From Desulfobacteraceae bacterium (lineage in GTDB: Bacteria > Desulfobacterota > Desulfobacteria > Desulfobacterales > Desulfobacteraceae): 15,785 bases of DNA. Below the pieces are notes generated by a model. That model saw only the letters and a program-made list of their open reading frames with translations. It was not told where the DNA came from and did not search any database. Positions 1-7,962 of the stretch are shown here, one piece after another. Both the position numbers and the translations under genes were made by a program. Each line of letters starts with the position of its first letter. The stretch's first letter is position 1. The stretch lies in the NCBI GenBank assembly GCA_011390435.1, contig JAABSK010000043.1, positions 1-15,785 on the forward strand, in the 5' to 3' direction.

Positions 1-941
1 GGGAACATTCTCTGGATGTCCAGCCGCTGTATCTTACTCCGGTGGTCAAGGAGGCGCTCAAGCTGCTGCGATCCACCCTTGCAAAAAATATCACCATTGT
101 TGAAAGCATTGAAAAACAGCTGCCCATGGTCAAGGCTGATTCCATCCAGATATACCAGGTGTTCATGAACCTGTGCACCAATGCCAAACATGCCATGGAA
201 ACGGTCGAATCCCCCTGTCTTGAGGTGTCGGTGGCCCATCGGTTTGTTTCAATGGATGACCCGGTGCTGCAGAAAGGAGTCGGGCCGGGAGACTACGTCA
301 CCATCAGTGTCAGGGATAATGGAGTGGGGATCCCTCAAAAGATCAGGGACAAAGTATTTGATCCCTATTTTACCACCAAGAATCAGCAGGTCGGTACCGG
401 CCTGGGATTGACCACCACCATGGGAATTGTCAAACAGTTTGGCGGGTTTTTGCTGTTTGAAAGCCAGGAGAAAAAAGGCAGCTGTTTTGTGGTTTACCTG
501 CCGGTGCATGAACGCAAAGAACCGGAACAAAAACCGGCATCACCGGAAAATTCTGCTGGAAGGACCGGGCATCTCCTTTTTGTGGATGATGAGAAAGAGA
601 TCACCATGATTGCCAGAAAAATGCTGGAAAATATGGGATTTTCCGTGACAACAGCAACTGGTGCCCAGGAAGCCCTGTCGCTTTTTGCAGCATCTCCTGA
701 ATCCTTTGATGTGCTGATCACAGATCTGGCCATGCCTGAAAAAACCGGTGACTGGCTTGTCAGGGAAGTGACGGCCATCTGTCCGGGATTTCCGGTGATC
801 CTGTGCACCGGGCATTCTGATACCTTTGATGAGGTGGCGGCAAGATCTTCAGGGGTCAGTGAGTACGTTAAGAAACCCTACAATCTGAAAGAACTGTCTG
901 CCATTGCCGCACAATACATTTCAAAAGAGACGCCTTCCTGA
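1..941 (+). CDS. Hybrid sensor histidine kinase, C-terminal part (5' end outside window)
   Basis: The frame is open to the left edge, so the gene is partial: sensor domains and the phospho-accepting His box lie outside. Visible first is the end of the dimerisation region, then the HATPase_c domain. Its N box includes NLCTNAKHAME (about 165-200), its G1 box DNGVGIP (about 315-337), its F box FDPYFTTK and its G2 box GTGLGL (about 395-412). A linker follows, then a receiver domain from about 570 with the acidic pair in VDDE, the phospho-acceptor Asp in LITDLAMP (codon 723-725) and the conserved Lys in VKKPY. The protein ends after the receiver, without a DNA-binding domain, so it probably passes phosphate on or is self-regulated. 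A GTG at 42 can be read as a start, but homology-like sequence continues upstream of it, so it is not the true start. It converges with the activator gene on the other strand. The signal is unknown. Confidence 0.93.
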   Translation, partial: EHSLDVQPLYLTPVVKEALKLLRSTLAKNITIVESIEKQLPMVKADSIQIYQVFMNLCTNAKHAMETVESPCLEVSVAHRFVSMDDPVLQKGVGPGDYVTISVRDNGVGIPQKIRDKVFDPYFTTKNQQVGTGLGLTTTMGIVKQFGGFLLFESQEKKGSCFVVYLPVHERKEPEQKPASPENSAGRTGHLLFVDDEKEITMIARKMLENMGFSVTTATGAQEALSLFAASPESFDVLITDLAMPEKTGDWLVREVTAICPGFPVILCTGHSDTFDEVAARSSGVSEYVKKPYNLKELSAIAAQYISKETPS

Positions 942-942
942 A

Positions 943-2493
943 TCAGGGCTTTTGCCTGGCGTTACGGCCAAAGGGAATGTTGAGTTTTTTCATCCGTTTT
1001 CTGAGGGTGGACGGGTGGATTTTCAGAGCAGCGGCAGCACCGCTGGTTCCTTCAATCCGGCCATTGCATCGGGCCAAAACCTGTTGAATGTGCCTGGATA
1101 TCACGGTATCCAGAACAATGGGCCGGTCGGCTTTCACCGTGGGTTCAGTTCCAGGCGGCAGGTCTGCAGCAGAGGATAAGCCGATTTCGTTGAAATATAA
1201 AAATTTGCCTTTGTCAAGAATGAGTGATCGTTCCACGGCATTTTCCAGTTCCCGGATATTGCCGGGCCAGTGATAGGCCATCAGGCGATCAATTGCATCA
1301 GGAGACGGTGCCGGAACACTGCTGCGTTTCATCTCTTCTGATTTTTTCAAAATAAAATGGTTGACCAGGGCAGGGATATCACTCAGGCGGTCCCTGAGGG
1401 GCGGGATAAAAATCGGGAAAACCCTCAGGCGGTAAAACAGGTCTGCTCTGAAATTTCCTGCCTCCATCATCTGTTCCAGGTTTCTGTGGGTGGCCGCAAT
1501 CACCCGGATGTTCACCCGGAGGGTTTCGGTTCCGCCCACCCGGTCGATCTCTTTTTCCTGGAGGACCCGCAGCAGGCGGATCTGGGCTTCCGGGGTGAGT
1601 TCACCGATTTCATCCAGAAAAAGGGTGCCGCCATGGGCCCGTTCAATGCGCCCGCGTTTGCGGGCAAAGGCACCGGTAAAAGCGCCTTTTTCATACCCGA
1701 ACAGTTCGCTGTCCAGAAGTGTGCCAGGGATGGCGCCGCAGTTGACCCGTATGAACGGTCCGTCCTTTCGCAGCGATGCGTTGTGAATGGCATTGGCCAC
1801 CACCTCCTTGCCGGTTCCGGTTTCACCCAGCAAAAGGATGGGGCTTTCCATGGGTGCCACCTGCTGCACCATCTCCATGACAGGTTTCAGGCCGAGATCT
1901 TTGCCGATCACATTTTCGCCGGTGATTCTGCTCAGCTCGTTTTGAAGGTAACGGTTGTCATCGGTGAGCAGATCTTTGAGGTTTTTAAGCTCCCGATAGC
2001 GGATGCTGTTGGTCAGTGCGATGGCACAGGGTTTGTTCAGCAGGCTCAGCAGGTGGACATGTTCCGCACTGAACCTTTCCCTTCCATTGTTGAAAATGCT
2101 GAAAACCCCCAGCATGGTTTTTTCCAGAACCAGGTCCATGATGATACCGGACAGATCCGAGGCCTTGAGTTTTTCAGCAACCGGGCCGGTTACCGGATCA
2201 TCTCCAAGGCGGTCAATCACCCGTATCCGGACCGATCTCTGAGCTTCAACCTGTTTGCGCCCTTTTGCTGATAACTGGATTTTCATGGAAAGGGCTTCAC
2301 CATATTCCGGTGTTGCAAAGGCAATGGTTTCAACCACGCCGGCATCCTGGTGATAGATGTGAAGCCCCATGCGGCTGGCGGGAATGAATTGCCGAACATA
2401 CAAAAAACACTGGTGCAGTGCCCGTTCAATATCCAGGCTTCCACATATTTTTAATGTGGCTTCCCGGAAAAACTCTTTTTCATCAAATGCCAT
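943..2493 (-). CDS. Sigma-54-dependent transcriptional activator (GAF-AAA+-Fis HTH)
   Basis: This is a 516-residue bacterial enhancer-binding protein of the NorR/FhlA layout. An N-terminal GAF-like sensor spans about residues 18-162. A short linker leads to the AAA+ domain (about 193-425) with Walker A GETGTGKE (223-230), the sigma-54-contacting GAFTGA loop (270-275), Walker B TLFLDE (290-295) and the WPGNIRELENAVERS block. A Fis-type helix-turn-helix lies at about 470-505. There is no receiver domain, so control is probably by a small ligand bound to the GAF domain. The start ATG has an AAGGA ribosome site 6 bases upstream on the minus strand. The gene is divergent from the acyl-CoA dehydrogenase, whose upstream region has a -24/-12 promoter and repeated elements, so that operon is the likely target (inference). 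The ligand cannot be told from sequence. Confidence 0.95.
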   Translation of the reverse strand: MAFDEKEFFREATLKICGSLDIERALHQCFLYVRQFIPASRMGLHIYHQDAGVVETIAFATPEYGEALSMKIQLSAKGRKQVEAQRSVRIRVIDRLGDDPVTGPVAEKLKASDLSGIIMDLVLEKTMLGVFSIFNNGRERFSAEHVHLLSLLNKPCAIALTNSIRYRELKNLKDLLTDDNRYLQNELSRITGENVIGKDLGLKPVMEMVQQVAPMESPILLLGETGTGKEVVANAIHNASLRKDGPFIRVNCGAIPGTLLDSELFGYEKGAFTGAFARKRGRIERAHGGTLFLDEIGELTPEAQIRLLRVLQEKEIDRVGGTETLRVNIRVIAATHRNLEQMMEAGNFRADLFYRLRVFPIFIPPLRDRLSDIPALVNHFILKKSEEMKRSSVPAPSPDAIDRLMAYHWPGNIRELENAVERSLILDKGKFLYFNEIGLSSAADLPPGTEPTVKADRPIVLDTVISRHIQQVLARCNGRIEGTSGAAAALKIHPSTLRKRMKKLNIPFGRNARQKP

Positions 2494-2513
2494 GGAACGT
2501 CCTTGTGGATGAT

Positions 2514-2528
2514 GCAGTTTTAAACTGC
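2514..2528. repeat. Perfect dyad GCAGTTT-N1-AAACTGC
   Basis: A 15-base inverted repeat with 7-base arms lies in the divergent control region, centred about 146 bases upstream of the predicted sigma-54 transcription start. It has no T-tract and lies in a leader, so an operator is more likely than a terminator. It shares the CAGTTT core with the sites at 2530 and 2580. Confidence 0.5.
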
Positions 2529-2529
2529 T

Positions 2530-2593
2530 CTATGGTACAGTTTGTACTAAAACCGGCAAATAGAACAGAAATTTCTTTTCTATAGCACAGTTT
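2530..2593. promoter_or_regulatory. Candidate upstream activator sites (two CTAT..NACAGTTT copies 50 bp apart)
   Basis: CTATGGTACAGTTT (2530-2543) and CTATAGCACAGTTT (2580-2593) match at 12 of 14 positions and are exactly 50 bases apart, close to five helical turns. The first copy is part of a perfect dyad GTACA-GTT-TGTAC (2535-2547). Another GTACAGT lies at 2603-2609. The distance to the -24/-12 promoter is typical of enhancer sites for sigma-54 activators. Assignment to the neighbouring activator is inference. Confidence 0.5.
2532..2559 (-). promoter_or_regulatory. Possible sigma-70 promoter of the GAF-type activator gene
   Basis: On the minus strand TTGCCG (2554-2559) is separated by 16 bases from TACCAT (2532-2537), giving a predicted start near 2525 and a leader of about 30 bases. 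The match is moderate. The GTACA-N3-TGTAC dyad (2535-2547) lies over the spacer and -10 box, so a protein bound there would block it. Confidence 0.35.
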
Positions 2594-2640
2594 TTAAAGA
2601 GAGTACAGTAAAAATCGTTGAATTACAAGGTGTTAATCCA

Positions 2641-2656
2641 TGGCATGTTTTGTGCT
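2641..2656 (+). promoter_or_regulatory. Sigma-54 (-24/-12) promoter of the acyl-CoA dehydrogenase operon
   Basis: TGGCATGTTTTGTGCT matches the sigma-54 consensus TGGCACG-N4-TTGCW at all but two defined positions, with the invariant GG and GC dinucleotides at correct spacing. Transcription should begin near 2667, about 42 bases before the ATG at 2709. The divergently encoded sigma-54 activator next door supports the call. Confidence 0.8.
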
Positions 2657-2708
2657 AAATATTCTGTGAAATTTGGATAAAATACACCATTAAAGACAGA
2701 GGAAACAT

Positions 2709-4523
2709 ATGGCACAGGTGATTGCAGACAGAAGAGATGTGGAGTTTGTTCTTCATGAACAATTGAACGTTGAAAATTTAAGCCGGCATGACATTTTTGC
2801 AGATTTTAACCGCAAGACAATCGATCTGGTGATTTCTGAAGCCAGAAACCTTGCAGTGAAAGAACTTCTGCCCAGCTTCAAGGAAGGGGATGAGATCGGC
2901 TGTACCCTTGACAATGGAACCGTCCGGGTGCCGGAGCCCTTTCATAAAGCCTATGAACTGCTCAGGGAAGGGGAGTGGATCGCCATGTGCGATGATCCCA
3001 AGTGGGGCGGGCAGGGCATGCCGTCCAGCGTGGCCCTGGCAGCGGGTAATTTTTTCAACGGCGCCAATTATCCATTCATGCTCCACAGCATCCTGACCCA
3101 TGGGGCAGGCAAACTGGTGGAACGCTTTGGAACAGACGAACAAAAGCAATTATTTTTGAAAAACATGTACACCGGCCGCTGGGGCGGCACCATGCTGCTG
3201 ACCGAACCAGAGGCAGGATCCGATGTCGGTGCCCTGACCACAAAAGCGGTGAAAAATGATGACGGCACCTATTCCATCACCGGAAATAAAATTTTTATCT
3301 CCTCAGGAGACAACGACCTGGTGGAAAATATCATCCATCCGGTTCTGGCCAGGATCGAAGGTGCACCAGCCGGCACTGCCGGAATTTCGCTTTTCCTGGT
3401 ACCCAAGATCCGGGTGAATGCTGACGGTACGCTGGGCCAGCCCAATGATGTGATCTGTACCGGCATCGAAGAAAAAATGGGGATTCACGGAAGTCCTACC
3501 TGTTCGCTGGCGCTGGGCAGCAGCGGAAATTGTATTGGGACGCTTCTGGGCAGTGAAAACAAGGGCATGAGCGCCATGTTTGTCATGATGAATGAAGCCC
3601 GCCTCCATGTTGGCGTGCAGGGATTTTCATGCGCCTCCGCCTCTTACATGAACGCCCTGAACTACGCAAGAGAAAGGGTTCAGGGAAAGCATCTGACCGC
3701 ATCGTCAAAAGATGCGCCATCTGTTCCCATCATCCAGCATCCGGATATCCGCAGGATTTTGTTGACCATGAAATCCTATTCTGAAGGCATGCGCAGTATT
3801 CTGCTTTACGTCGGCCTGATGGAAGATATGATCAAAATCAGCCCCTCTGACGCAGACCGGGCAAAGTATCAGGGCCGTATCGATGTTCTGATTCCCGTTG
3901 CCAAGGGGTATATTACGGACCGGGCCTTTGAAATGTGCTCGCTGGGCGTCAATGTGTTCGGCGGATACGGGTTTACGCGTGAATATCCCCAGGAACAATT
4001 GCTCAGAGACTGCAAGATCACTCAGATTTACGAGGGCACCAACGGGATCCAGGCCATGGATCTTCTGGGCCGGAAGCTGATGCTCAACAAGGGAGAGGCT
4101 TTCCAGGATCTGCTCGGAGAAGTGGATGGCATTCTTGAACAGGCTGGAAAAATCAGTGCACTCAAAGATCTGGCAGACGGCCTGGATGTGACGCTGACAC
4201 AATTGCGGCAGGTGGCACAGACACTGGCGGCATCTGTGCGGTCGGAAAATGTACTGAATGCATTTGCCAATGCTCACCCGTTCCTGGATGTTACCGGTGA
4301 CGTTCTCATGGCATGGATGCTGCTTTGGCGTGCGGTTGTGGCTGACCGGAAACTGGGGGAAAATCCCAAAAAGAAAGATGTGGATTTTTATACCGGCCAG
4401 GTGAGCAGCGCCCGGTTTTTTATCCGTACCATACTGCCGGTCACTCAGGGCAAAATCGCGGCCATTCTGGCCAATGACACCGTTGCCGTGGATATGAGTG
4501 ATGCTGCCTTTGGCGGCAAATAA
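2709..4523 (+). CDS. Acyl-CoA dehydrogenase, long form with C-terminal extension (DmdC/FadE-like)
   Basis: A cytoplasmic FAD enzyme of 604 residues that would oxidise an acyl-CoA to the 2,3-enoyl-CoA and pass electrons to electron-transfer flavoprotein. Seen: the family signature LLTEPEAGSDVG (163-174), an FAD/substrate segment with ITGNKIFISSGD, and IYEGTNGIQAMDLLGRKL, whose Glu (442) is at the position of the catalytic base in this subgroup. About 130 further residues follow, as in the roughly 600-residue subgroup that includes 3-methylmercaptopropionyl-CoA dehydrogenase (DmdC). Short-chain dehydrogenases are nearer 380 residues. The start has an AGAGGA ribosome site. The gene is first behind a sigma-54 promoter and 21 bp ahead of a sensor kinase. 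Chain length and true substrate are not decided by sequence, and the DmdC likeness does not prove DMSP metabolism. Confidence 0.92.
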   Translation: MAQVIADRRDVEFVLHEQLNVENLSRHDIFADFNRKTIDLVISEARNLAVKELLPSFKEGDEIGCTLDNGTVRVPEPFHKAYELLREGEWIAMCDDPKWGGQGMPSSVALAAGNFFNGANYPFMLHSILTHGAGKLVERFGTDEQKQLFLKNMYTGRWGGTMLLTEPEAGSDVGALTTKAVKNDDGTYSITGNKIFISSGDNDLVENIIHPVLARIEGAPAGTAGISLFLVPKIRVNADGTLGQPNDVICTGIEEKMGIHGSPTCSLALGSSGNCIGTLLGSENKGMSAMFVMMNEARLHVGVQGFSCASASYMNALNYARERVQGKHLTASSKDAPSVPIIQHPDIRRILLTMKSYSEGMRSILLYVGLMEDMIKISPSDADRAKYQGRIDVLIPVAKGYITDRAFEMCSLGVNVFGGYGFTREYPQEQLLRDCKITQIYEGTNGIQAMDLLGRKLMLNKGEAFQDLLGEVDGILEQAGKISALKDLADGLDVTLTQLRQVAQTLAASVRSENVLNAFANAHPFLDVTGDVLMAWMLLWRAVVADRKLGENPKKKDVDFYTGQVSSARFFIRTILPVTQGKIAAILANDTVAVDMSDAAFGGK

Positions 4524-4544
4524 GCAAAGGGCCGCCAGCAGCAA

Positions 4545-7106
4545 ATGGCTGGATTTTTTAGAAACCTGAATATTAAATCCAAACTGCTTGGCGGCTATGC
4601 TCTGATTTTCATCACAGCCATCCTTGTGGGAGGAATCAGTGTTTATTATACTGTCCAAACCACAGTTGAAGCCAATATTGAAAGCGAACTGACCCATGCC
4701 ACTGCTGCCATTCAGACCATGGTTCAGACAGCAGCGTCCACGTCCATTAAAAATCACCTCCGGGCGGTTGCCGAAAAAAACACGGAAATCGTTCACGGGA
4801 TTTACACCGATTACCTCAGTGGGCAGATCAGTGAACATCAGGCAAAACTGATGGCCCGCAAGATTCTGTTCAGCCAGACCATTGGGAAAACCGGGTATAT
4901 TTTCTGTGCTGATTCCAACGGTATTGCCATTGAACACCCCAATATCGGGGTTGCGGGCAAACGATTTATGGATCATGAGTTTGTGCAGGCCATGATTCGT
5001 CAGAAACACGGTTATCTTGAGTATGACTGGAAAAATCCGGAAGACCACTATAAAAAACCCAAAGCCATGTACATGGCCTATTTTGAACCCTGGGACTGGA
5101 TTATTGCCGCCTCTTCCTATCGGGAAGAATTCCGGGAGCTGATCGATATTTCGGATTTCCGGGACAGTGTCCTGGGACTGCGGTTCGGAAAAACCGGGTA
5201 TGCCTATATTACCGACAGCAAGGGCAATCTGATTGTGCACCCGTTTCTGTCTGGCAATTACGATGACGTCCGGGGGGAAAATGATTTCTCCCTTGTCCAG
5301 ACGTTCAGCGATTTGAAAAACGGCAAACTGATCTATTCATGGAAAAATCCCGGTGAGCCGGAAGAACGCGAAAAACTGGTGATTTTTAACTATATCCCGG
5401 AATATGACTGGGTGATCGCATCCACCAGCTATCTTGAAGAGATCTATGCCCCCCTGAAAATGATCCGCCAGGTTTTTCTGGTGACGTTTCTGGTGATTCT
5501 TGTCCTGGTTTTTCTAACCACTTTGTGGGTGAACACCTCGGTCATTGCTCCCTTGAAATCGTTGATGAACAGCCTGGCCACAGGCGCATCCGGTGATTTT
5601 GCCATCCGGATGAAAGTGGCATCCACAGATGAAATCGGGCAACTGGCAGGCTATTTCAATAATTTCATGGAAAAACTTGAAAAATACAGTGCCAGCCTGA
5701 ACCAGGAGATTGATCACCACCGGAAAACCGAACAGGCCCTGCGGATCAGTGAAGAAAAATACCGGCTGATTCTTGAACGGATGGAAGAGGGGTATTTTGA
5801 AATCACAGATACCGGACAGTTTGTGTTTTTTAATGCATCCATGGAAAAACTGCTTGGAACACCGGACAGCAGGCTTTTGCATGCCCGTATCCACGAATTC
5901 ATGAATTCGCAGAATGCTGTAAAACTGAATACCCTGCTCAGAAGCGTTCAGGCTTCAGGCCAGGCTGTTCAGATTTCTGACCTTGAACTGACCCGGCCGG
6001 ACGGATCCGTATGTTACATTGAAACATCCATTTCCCGGCTCATCAATCAAGACAGAAATCTCACCGGGTTCAGCGGTGTTCTCCGGGATGTGAGTCAGCG
6101 CAGAAAAAGAGAGCAGGCATTAAAATTATCCGAAGAGCTGTTTTCAAAGGCATTTCGATGCAGTCCCGGCGGAATGCTCATCGTGAGCATCAAAGATACC
6201 CGGATTATCAATGTCAATGACCGGTTTTTATCCATCACCGGATACTCGCTGTTTGAATTGATCGGCAAGGAACTGACAGGGCTTCATTTTTTTGACAAGC
6301 CGTCTGACGGTCGAAAACTGTTTAAAATCATCTCCCGGAAGAAAAAGATCACTCCGATGGAATTCCGGTTCATCTCATCGTCCGGTGAAAAACGGATGGG
6401 TATTTTATCAGCTGAAATTGTGGATGTGTGGGGAGAAAAGTGTCTGCTGGCAGCTGTGGAAGATATTACAGAATCCAGAACCCTGGAGCAGGAGATTTTG
6501 AATATCAGCGAAAAAGAGCGGCAGAAAATCGCCATGGCCCTTCATGATGATCTGTGTCCGCAATTGATCGGCATTGAAGTAATGACTAAGGTTTTAGCAG
6601 GAAAACTGTCTGCAAATGCTTCTGAAGACGCCGCCGGCGCTGATCAGATCCGAAAATTGATTCTGAACAGCATTGAAAAGACCCGCAGGCTTTCCCAGGG
6701 ACTGTTTCCAGTGGACCTGTCCGACCATGGATTTGAAGCTGCCCTCAAGGCGCTGGGAATTTATATTCAGGATGTGTTCGGCATCGGTTGCACCCTGTCC
6801 TGCCATGCATCCTGGACGCTTCAGGATACGGTAGTGGCAACCCAGGTATATTACATTGTACACGAAGCGGTTCACAATGCTGCCAAACATGCCAGCGCCG
6901 GCCAGATCCAGATGGTTCTGGCCGGCCAGGATGACAAACTGGTGGTCACAGTGACGGATGACGGCTGTGGCCTGCCCGGAACAGCCGTCTGTTCAGGTAT
7001 GGGCATGAAGATCATGCGGTACCGGGCAGCGCGCATTGGCGCATCAGTGGAAGTGGGTACGGGCATCGGCGGCGGTACCCGTGTATTACTGGAGCTTGAA
7101 AAATAA
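4545..7106 (+). CDS. Membrane sensor histidine kinase: double Cache, HAMP, two PAS, NarL-type kinase
   Basis: An 853-residue inner-membrane kinase. Order: TM1 (about 16-38); a periplasmic part with two Cache-like units, each carrying a GKTGY motif (114-118 and 215-219) followed by a small strand region and a WDWIIAAS or YDWVIAST end; TM2 (about 309-329); HAMP (about 330-383); PAS 1 (about 401-520); PAS 2 (about 526-643); HisKA_3 with the phospho-accepting His667 in ALHDDLCPQL; and HATPase_c (about 765-853) with HEAVHNAAKH, DDGCGLPG and GMGMKIM. Family knowledge: tandem Cache units usually bind small carboxylates, amino acids or similar solutes, and HisKA_3 kinases pair with NarL/LuxR-type regulators, as found next door. 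The gene lies 21 bp after the dehydrogenase, so co-transcription from the sigma-54 promoter is likely. The ribosome site is weak (AAAGGG, about 12 bases from the ATG), so translational coupling is possible. Confidence 0.95.
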   Translation: MAGFFRNLNIKSKLLGGYALIFITAILVGGISVYYTVQTTVEANIESELTHATAAIQTMVQTAASTSIKNHLRAVAEKNTEIVHGIYTDYLSGQISEHQAKLMARKILFSQTIGKTGYIFCADSNGIAIEHPNIGVAGKRFMDHEFVQAMIRQKHGYLEYDWKNPEDHYKKPKAMYMAYFEPWDWIIAASSYREEFRELIDISDFRDSVLGLRFGKTGYAYITDSKGNLIVHPFLSGNYDDVRGENDFSLVQTFSDLKNGKLIYSWKNPGEPEEREKLVIFNYIPEYDWVIASTSYLEEIYAPLKMIRQVFLVTFLVILVLVFLTTLWVNTSVIAPLKSLMNSLATGASGDFAIRMKVASTDEIGQLAGYFNNFMEKLEKYSASLNQEIDHHRKTEQALRISEEKYRLILERMEEGYFEITDTGQFVFFNASMEKLLGTPDSRLLHARIHEFMNSQNAVKLNTLLRSVQASGQAVQISDLELTRPDGSVCYIETSISRLINQDRNLTGFSGVLRDVSQRRKREQALKLSEELFSKAFRCSPGGMLIVSIKDTRIINVNDRFLSITGYSLFELIGKELTGLHFFDKPSDGRKLFKIISRKKKITPMEFRFISSSGEKRMGILSAEIVDVWGEKCLLAAVEDITESRTLEQEILNISEKERQKIAMALHDDLCPQLIGIEVMTKVLAGKLSANASEDAAGADQIRKLILNSIEKTRRLSQGLFPVDLSDHGFEAALKALGIYIQDVFGIGCTLSCHASWTLQDTVVATQVYYIVHEAVHNAAKHASAGQIQMVLAGQDDKLVVTVTDDGCGLPGTAVCSGMGMKIMRYRAARIGASVEVGTGIGGGTRVLLELEK

Positions 7107-7128
7107 CCTCCTTTTTGATGGAGAATGG

Positions 7129-7788
7129 ATGATGGCACAACCGGTTAAAATCCTGATTGTCGAGGATCATCCCATCTTCAGGATGGGAATGAAAGAACTG
7201 ATTGAACAGGAGCCGGATCTTTCGGTTGTGGGGGATGCGGAAACTGTTTCAGCGGCGCTGGAGATGATCGAAGCCAGACAGCCGGACCTGGTGATTGCAG
7301 ACCTGTCGTTGAAGCAGAGCAACGGGATCGATCTGGTCAAGGAGATTCACCATCGTTATAAAACGGTTTGTTCCCTGGTCTTGTCCATGCATGATGAAAC
7401 CCTGCATGCTGAGCGCTGTATCATGGCAGGGGCCAAAGGGTATATCATGAAGCAGGAAGCATCTGAATCCGTTGTCACTGCCATCCGGCAGATCATGGCC
7501 GGTAATATGTATGTCAGTTCGCGCATCATGAGCACCATTTTAAACCAGTTTCAGAACCATCCCGGCCAGATTCATGAATCGCCGCTGAAACGCCTCACAG
7601 ACCGGGAGCTGGAAATTTTTCAACTGATCGGCCGTGGGGTATCCTCCCGCAAAATCGCTGTTCGTCTGAATATCAGCGCGAAAACCGTGAGCACCTACCG
7701 GGAAAGAATCAAGGAAAAACTGGGTCTGAATCATGGTGGTGAACTGGTCCGGTCCGCAGTGATCTGGGTGGAAACCGGAAAGATCTGA
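7129..7788 (+). CDS. NarL/FixJ-family response regulator (receiver + LuxR HTH)
   Basis: A 219-residue DNA-binding regulator. The receiver (about 7-120) shows the acidic pair in VEDHP, phospho-acceptor Asp58 in LVIADLSL, Ser in LSMHDE at the usual Thr/Ser position and Lys in GYIMKQE. The LuxR-type helix-turn-helix (about 150-215) contains LTDRELEIFQLIGRGVSS and the recognition stretch ISAKTVSTYRERI. ATG at 7129 is chosen because GGAG (7120-7123) lies 5 bases upstream; ATG 7132 (8-base spacing) is equally possible. A longer reading from 7036 would overlap the kinase gene and is unlikely. It is 22 bp downstream of the HisKA_3 kinase, its probable partner. Likely targets are this operon or the transporter-ligase genes just downstream (inference). 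Confidence 0.94.
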   Translation: MMAQPVKILIVEDHPIFRMGMKELIEQEPDLSVVGDAETVSAALEMIEARQPDLVIADLSLKQSNGIDLVKEIHHRYKTVCSLVLSMHDETLHAERCIMAGAKGYIMKQEASESVVTAIRQIMAGNMYVSSRIMSTILNQFQNHPGQIHESPLKRLTDRELEIFQLIGRGVSSRKIAVRLNISAKTVSTYRERIKEKLGLNHGGELVRSAVIWVETGKI

Positions 7789-7825
7789 GTTTAATTTTCT
7801 CTGTAGGCAAACTCCCTAGAAAAAT

Positions 7826-7853
7826 TTGGGTTTTTTTCATACGCCATTATGGT
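7826..7853 (+). promoter_or_regulatory. Weak candidate promoter before the transporter gene
   Basis: The 174-base gap before the transporter gene holds TTGGGT (7826-7831), then 16 bases, then TATGGT (7848-7853), a partial sigma-70 match. No -24/-12 pair is seen here. The gap suggests that transporter and ligase form a separate unit, perhaps under the response regulator encoded just upstream. Confidence 0.25.
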
Positions 7854-7962
7854 GTGTCTGCTGATTTACCCCCTGTTTTATCCAGCCTATAAATGACGAT
7901 CAGGAAAAAGGATCAGGCAGTTGTCGCCTCCGATTCAAAACCAGCAGAAAAAGGAGAAGAGC

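Noticed and set aside
1357..2271. Plus-strand open frame of 304 codons inside the activator gene
   Set aside because: It is antisense to the AAA+ domain, whose Walker and GAFTGA motifs are intact; the product has no coherent domain.
2567..2576. AGAAATTTCT palindrome
   Set aside because: It is a short AT-rich palindrome without extension or repetition and is likely chance.
3705..5240. Long open frame on the minus strand, 511 codons
   Set aside because: It lies antisense to the dehydrogenase and kinase, both with strong family motifs, and has no recognisable domain. The length follows from codon bias of the real genes.
7036..7128. Upstream extension of the response regulator
   Set aside because: It would overlap the kinase gene's 3' end and add sequence without family likeness; GGAG before 7129 marks the real start.
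7787..7840. Possible terminator after the response regulator (GAGTTT/AAACTC and CCC/GGG followed by T7)
   Set aside because: The stems are short, the loop is long and the T-tract is not next to the 6-bp stem, so I do not call it.
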